25,322 nucleotides of DNA. Source: Pseudomonadota bacterium (lineage in GTDB: Bacteria > Pseudomonadota > Gammaproteobacteria > Steroidobacterales > Steroidobacteraceae). Under the pieces are notes generated by a model. It saw only the letters and a list, made by a program, of their open reading frames with translations, did no database searches and was not told the DNA's origin. Both the position numbers and the translations under genes were made by a program. The stretch lies in NCBI GenBank assembly GCA_023391815.1, contig JAEWAF010000100.1, positions 1 to 25,322 of the forward strand, written 5' to 3'. This document shows positions 21,305 through 25,322 of this stretch, piece after piece (position 1 is the first letter of the stretch; every line of letters starts with the position of its first letter).

Positions 21305-23095
21305 TCAGTTCACCCCCACCGCCGCCGCATCCGGCCGCCGAGTATCGGCGCCGCCGAGGAAGCGGCCGTTGGTGCACATCACGGACTGCGTGCTGCCCAT
21401 GTTGCCCACGAACTTCACTTTGTGACCCCGTGCTTGCAGCAGCTGAGCCACGTCGATGGGGTGGCCGGGCTCGAGCTCCACCTCGCCTGAGCCCATGTTC
21501 TGAAACACGCGCGGACGCCCGGTCGCTTCGGCGATATTCAAGCCGTGGTCGACGACGTTGATCACGAGCTGCGCCATCGCCGGAATGATTCGCGCACCGT
21601 CCGGCGAACCGCTCACCAGATATGGGCGGTCACCCTTGAACACGATCACCGGCGTGATCGCGGAGGTCGAACGCTTGCCGGGCGCGAGCGCGTTTGCCGC
21701 GCTCGTATCCAGACTGTGCGGAATCACGGGCCCGCCGTTCAGTGCAAAGTTATAGATGTGGTCATTGAGCAGAATGCCAGTGCCCGCGACCATGACATGC
21801 GCGCCAAACGACGATCCCAGCGTATATGTGTTGCTGACCGCGTTCCCCGCGCTATCCATGATGGAATAGTGCGTCGTGTCCCGGCTTTCGTACTTCATCG
21901 GATCGCCGGCTTTCAGTGCCGCGGCGTCGCTCGCTTTCGCAAGGTCGATGGTCTCAGCCAATGACTTCGCATACTCCTTGCTGATCAGTCCCGAGACCGG
22001 CACCTGATAATCCGGATAGCCGCCGAAATACACACCGCGATCGGCGAACACGCGCTTCGACGCCTCCGCGATCACATGAATGCTCGCCACGCTGTTCGAG
22101 CCCAGCTCCTTCATCGGGAAGTTCTCGACGATGTTGAGCAGTTCCGCCAGCAACACGCCGGACGCCGGCGGCGGCATCAGCGCCAAACGATAGCCGCGGT
22201 AGTCGCTCCAGATCGGCTCCTGCTCACGCAGCTGATAATGAGCGAGATCGTCCATCGTGATCGCGCCACCGTTGGCCTGCATATCCGCCACGATCTTCCG
22301 CGCCACGCTGCCGCGATAGAACGCATCGGCACCGCCCTTCGAAATCTCACGCAGCGACCATGCGAGATCCTTCTGCACGAAGCGCTCGCCGGCGCGATAC
22401 GACTCGCCGTTCGCCTTGTACAAAGCCTTCGCCGCTGCACGATCTCGACTCAGTCGGTCGCGCCGAACATCGAGCGCATACGCGAAGTCGTCGCTGATGA
22501 CGATGCCTTTCGCCGCCAGATCGATGGCCGGCTGCATCAAACGTTTCCACGGCAACTTTCCATACTTCCGATGGACATGCCACATCCCGGCGACCGTGCC
22601 AGGAATCCCCGCACCCAAGCGGCTGTAACGTTTCTCTTCGTCCACCGTGCCATCGGGTTTGCGCAATTGCTCGACGCGAAGCTTCGCGGGCGCCTGCGAG
22701 TAGTACTCCAAGGCAACCGTGCGCTTCTCATCGGCGAGATGGATCAGCATGAACCCGCTGCCGCCAAGATTTCCGGCTCTTGGCAGCGTCACCGCCAATG
22801 CGAAACCCACGGCGACGGCGCTGTCCACCGCGTTGCCGCCATCACGCAGCACTCGAGCACCGATGGCCGATGCCAGGTCGCTCTGCGTGACCACCATGCC
22901 TTCGCGACCGATGACGGGGTGATCGATGCTGTCGTAGCGAATGTTGTACGACGTCGCATCGACCGCTCGCTGCCCCGCCTCGCCCTCCCGAACTGGCGCC
23001 GAACAAACATCCGCTGCGGAAGCCATCGCTCCGGCCGCGCACATCAGCCCACACGCCAGCCACGCGGCGCGAACCATCTTCATCGTCACGGTCAT
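21305..23095 (-). CDS. Gamma-glutamyltransferase-family Ntn hydrolase with atypical pocket
   Basis: A 596-residue periplasmic Ntn hydrolase of the GGT/cephalosporin-acylase family. The precursor should cut itself before T407 in RDTTHYSIMDSAGNAVSNTY to make large and small subunits. The fold signatures GMVVTQSDLASAIG, DGGNAVDSAVAVGFA and NLGGSGFMLI are clear. Compared from memory with E. coli GGT, the R114 position is Y132 (EYYSQAP), N411 is G427, Q430 is H446, D433 is N449, S463 is A479 (RSTSAITP) and the first glycine of GSPGG is D499. The gamma-glutamyl pocket is therefore remodelled, and true GGT activity is doubtful. Signal peptide: about residues 1-28. ATG 23095 overlaps the receptor stop (ATGA); downstream ATGs at 23083 and 23077 are alternatives. 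Confidence 0.92.
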   Translation of the reverse strand: MTVTMKMVRAAWLACGLMCAAGAMASAADVCSAPVREGEAGQRAVDATSYNIRYDSIDHPVIGREGMVVTQSDLASAIGARVLRDGGNAVDSAVAVGFALAVTLPRAGNLGGSGFMLIHLADEKRTVALEYYSQAPAKLRVEQLRKPDGTVDEEKRYSRLGAGIPGTVAGMWHVHRKYGKLPWKRLMQPAIDLAAKGIVISDDFAYALDVRRDRLSRDRAAAKALYKANGESYRAGERFVQKDLAWSLREISKGGADAFYRGSVARKIVADMQANGGAITMDDLAHYQLREQEPIWSDYRGYRLALMPPPASGVLLAELLNIVENFPMKELGSNSVASIHVIAEASKRVFADRGVYFGGYPDYQVPVSGLISKEYAKSLAETIDLAKASDAAALKAGDPMKYESRDTTHYSIMDSAGNAVSNTYTLGSSFGAHVMVAGTGILLNDHIYNFALNGGPVIPHSLDTSAANALAPGKRSTSAITPVIVFKGDRPYLVSGSPDGARIIPAMAQLVINVVDHGLNIAEATGRPRVFQNMGSGEVELEPGHPIDVAQLLQARGHKVKFVGNMGSTQSVMCTNGRFLGGADTRRPDAAAVGVN

Positions 23096-25322
23096 TCGAA
23101 CGACTTCGTGAGCTGCAGGTACCAATAGCGCCCACGATTATCGTGCAGAGTCGCGAAGTAACCGAAGGGCTCATCCGCGAGCGGCGGATCTTCGTTCAGC
23201 ACGTTGTTCACACCGAGCCGAACGGTCGTCGCATCCAGCCAGCCCGAGCGCATCGTGTAGCTGCCGGAAACATTGAAGATCAACCAATCGTCGACCGGAT
23301 AGTCCAGCGCGGTCGAATCCTTCACTTCGCCGACATAACGTGCGAACAATGTCGCACCCACATCGCCGTACTTCCAGCTGAACGTCGCAGACGCACGGTT
23401 GCGAGGATTGTCATCACGCTCCAGCAACGAACCGCCGGCCGTCGCAGGCAGCCCCGCAGCCAGCAACTCGGCGCTTTCCGACGATGGCGTGACGTCGAAG
23501 TCCGTCAGTCGCGACCAATCGAGCACGGTCCTGAACTCCCCGATCGGAGTATCGAAGTCATAGCTCACGCTCATGTCGATGCCACGCACCACGCGCGAGT
23601 TCAGATTCAAGAACTCGTTGAAGATACGCACCGGCTGGCCCTGGGCGTTGCGTTCCAACGCCGGATCGCTGCTGCCCTGTTCGAGCCGCCGCACGGCATC
23701 CAGGTTCAGATGATCGATCGCCGAGAACACGCCGACCAGCCCGGTTTGCTCGATGCGCCAGAAGTCGACGGTGAACGTGAGCCGATCGATCGGCTCCAGT
23801 GCGAACCCGTAGCTGATGGTCTCGCTGTCTTCGGGCTTCAGCTTGTCGCCGCCACGACGGATGTCTTCAACGTTGTATCGGAACGCGCCGCACGCGCTCT
23901 GATTCACAGCCGCGATGGACGTAGCACCTTGGTTCAGCGCGCACAGATACAAATCGGTGAGATTCTCCTCGACGCGTCGGATCTCGGTCGCGTTGATCTG
24001 CTCCAGATTCGGCGCACGAAACCCTTCCGCGTAACCGGCGCGCAGATGCAGCCAATCGGTCACTTCCCAGGCAATCGCCACCTTGGGCTTGAGCACATCG
24101 TCCTCGATGTCCGAGAAGCGCTCGTAGCGCGCGGCGATCTGAGTGTTCAGCGCCTGTATGAGCGGGATTTCCTGCTCGGGCAGCACTAGCGGCACCTGCC
24201 ATTCCACATACGCGGAAGTGACATTGCGCGAACCTTCCGTGTCCGGCGTCGGGCTCGTGCCCATCACGTCACTGGTGACGAGTCCGCCGGTCGACACGAA
24301 GTTGATCGTGCCGTCGATGCGTGGATCGCGATCGTCGTCGTAAGTCTCGCGACGCCACTCGACGCCGGCGGCCAGGCCGATCTCGCGACCGAGGATAGTG
24401 AACGCGTCCGGACTGGAAATCTTGGCGTCGGCCAACGTGAGCGTCGCGGTGCTGTCGCGAGTGACATTGATGCGTAACGGATCGGTGACACTGGCCGCAT
24501 TCCATGTGGAGTCACCGACCGCGGGATTGTTGGGATCGCCGCCATTGAACGGGTTGTACGCCGTCGCCGGATCGGAGCTGTTCAACGCAGCTTGCAAAGC
24601 CGTGTTGCTGACGCGGTTGTACTCGACGTCTTCGGTGTTCGCGCGTGAATACAACGCAGCCGTTTCCCAATTCCATCGGCCGATGTCGCCACGCAATCCG
24701 CTGAGCGCGCGCCATGCATTCGATTCGACTTCGATACGGCGATTACCCGCATCGAACACGCGAATGCCTGCGATCTGCACCGCTTGGGCCGGTCCGGTAT
24801 AGCCAGGCAGCCGACCCGGGCCGGAACCGAACGGGTTGTAAGGATTGTTCGCGGACACCGTCAGCGGCGCCGAGGTGAGATCGGTGGAGCCGCCGCGCAC
24901 GGCGGTCGAATCGGCGCCGTAGTACATCAGCTCGCCGAAGGCTTCCAGGCCGGAGTCGAACTCATGTTTCAGCGTGCTCATGAGATTGAAACGATTCGAC
25001 TCCGGCGTCATGGTCGACATCGACCCCTCGTCCGTCCGCAACGACGCATCCAAGGTCGAGGAGCCGCCATCGATACATGCGCCCGACGTTCCCGGAACGG
25101 CCGCATCCGATCCGGACAGACCGCAGGGCTGGATATGAAACTGCGTGAACGAAGGCCCGAAGCCAGTGACCGGCGTCGCCACGCGGCCGCGCAACCACGG
25201 CGCGATCGTCGAAGCATCGTTGAAGCTCGACGCGTACTTCGACGGGACGAATCCGCTGCGATTATTGGTCCCGGCGTAGTCGCGCTCGCTCGCCATCATC
25301 TGCGCGCGATGCATGTACGAGC
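23092..25322 (-). CDS. TonB-dependent outer-membrane receptor (N-terminus beyond window)
   Basis: The C-terminal ~743 residues of a TonB-dependent receptor, read through to the window edge, so the plug and signal peptide are missing or incomplete. The visible part is beta-barrel: alternating aromatic strands and long loops. The family segment GYAEGFRAPNLEQIN, KLKPEDSETISYGFALEP, and a last strand GRYWYLQLTKSF are all characteristic. Two cysteines in a barrel loop (LYLCALNQ and SACGAF) probably form a disulfide. The protein ends SFE instead of the usual terminal F, because the last codon and stop are shared with the GGT-like gene's ATGA. The substrate cannot be read from this part; coupling to a GGT-like enzyme and the nearby peptidases suggest peptides or amide compounds, which is inference. 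Confidence 0.93.
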   Translation of the reverse strand, partial: SYMHRAQMMASERDYAGTNNRSGFVPSKYASSFNDASTIAPWLRGRVATPVTGFGPSFTQFHIQPCGLSGSDAAVPGTSGACIDGGSSTLDASLRTDEGSMSTMTPESNRFNLMSTLKHEFDSGLEAFGELMYYGADSTAVRGGSTDLTSAPLTVSANNPYNPFGSGPGRLPGYTGPAQAVQIAGIRVFDAGNRRIEVESNAWRALSGLRGDIGRWNWETAALYSRANTEDVEYNRVSNTALQAALNSSDPATAYNPFNGGDPNNPAVGDSTWNAASVTDPLRINVTRDSTATLTLADAKISSPDAFTILGREIGLAAGVEWRRETYDDDRDPRIDGTINFVSTGGLVTSDVMGTSPTPDTEGSRNVTSAYVEWQVPLVLPEQEIPLIQALNTQIAARYERFSDIEDDVLKPKVAIAWEVTDWLHLRAGYAEGFRAPNLEQINATEIRRVEENLTDLYLCALNQGATSIAAVNQSACGAFRYNVEDIRRGGDKLKPEDSETISYGFALEPIDRLTFTVDFWRIEQTGLVGVFSAIDHLNLDAVRRLEQGSSDPALERNAQGQPVRIFNEFLNLNSRVVRGIDMSVSYDFDTPIGEFRTVLDWSRLTDFDVTPSSESAELLAAGLPATAGGSLLERDDNPRNRASATFSWKYGDVGATLFARYVGEVKDSTALDYPVDDWLIFNVSGSYTMRSGWLDATTVRLGVNNVLNEDPPLADEPFGYFATLHDNRGRYWYLQLTKSFE

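Overview
The window is a high-GC, densely coding chromosomal segment from a Gram-negative bacterium, most likely a gammaproteobacterium of the Steroidobacter/Nevskiales/Xanthomonadales type. The evidence is the zapD-yacG pair (a beta/gamma-proteobacterial arrangement), a Pseudomonas/Azotobacter-style 258-residue ferredoxin-NADP reductase, a TonB-dependent receptor, DsbA with a CPHC active site, and many exported proteins. The lineage is an inference from gene content, not a database match. I see no rRNA, tRNA, CRISPR array, insertion sequence, phage gene or origin.

Layout. (1) 1-2538 (+): the 3' part of an RND efflux pump gene, overlapped by its periplasmic adaptor gene, in the order pump then adaptor. 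(2) 2539-3166: a 628-base stretch with no intact gene. It holds a recognisable but frameshifted DUF3325-type gene and perhaps the tail of a PepSY-type membrane gene. (3) 3167-3943 (+): ferredoxin-NADP reductase, converging on a minus-strand pair of a DUF411 metal-binding protein and exonuclease III. (4) 5409-9738: a secreted protein of unknown function (-) diverging from a polyvinyl-alcohol-dehydrogenase-like cytochrome c/PQQ quinoprotein and a DUF3089 alpha/beta hydrolase (+). (5) 9807-10565 (+): a HAD phosphatase, with a possible small gene antisense to its end. (6) 10756-14418 (+): a Dcp-like M3 metallopeptidase with a clear terminator, then FKBP prolyl isomerase and DsbA. (7) 14419-14681: hairpins and a roughly 39-bp tandem repeat. 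(8) DUF481 outer-membrane protein (-), then zapD-yacG (+). (9) 16622-25322: a block of peptide-handling genes. It holds a prolyl oligopeptidase lipoprotein (-) diverging from a dipeptidyl peptidase IV (+), then a TonB-dependent receptor translationally coupled to a gamma-glutamyltransferase-family hydrolase (-).

Much of the segment concerns the cell envelope: efflux, periplasmic protein folding (FKBP and DsbA), periplasmic peptide breakdown (M3, S9A, S9B and GGT-like enzymes), outer-membrane uptake, and a periplasmic quinoprotein oxidation module. The most unusual protein is the GGT-family member. It keeps the autocatalytic threonine, but most residues that hold the gamma-glutamyl group in E. 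coli GGT are replaced, so it probably acts on something else. The second point of interest is the quinoprotein/hydrolase pair, which resembles the two-step logic of polyvinyl alcohol degradation (oxidise, then cleave the oxidised chain).
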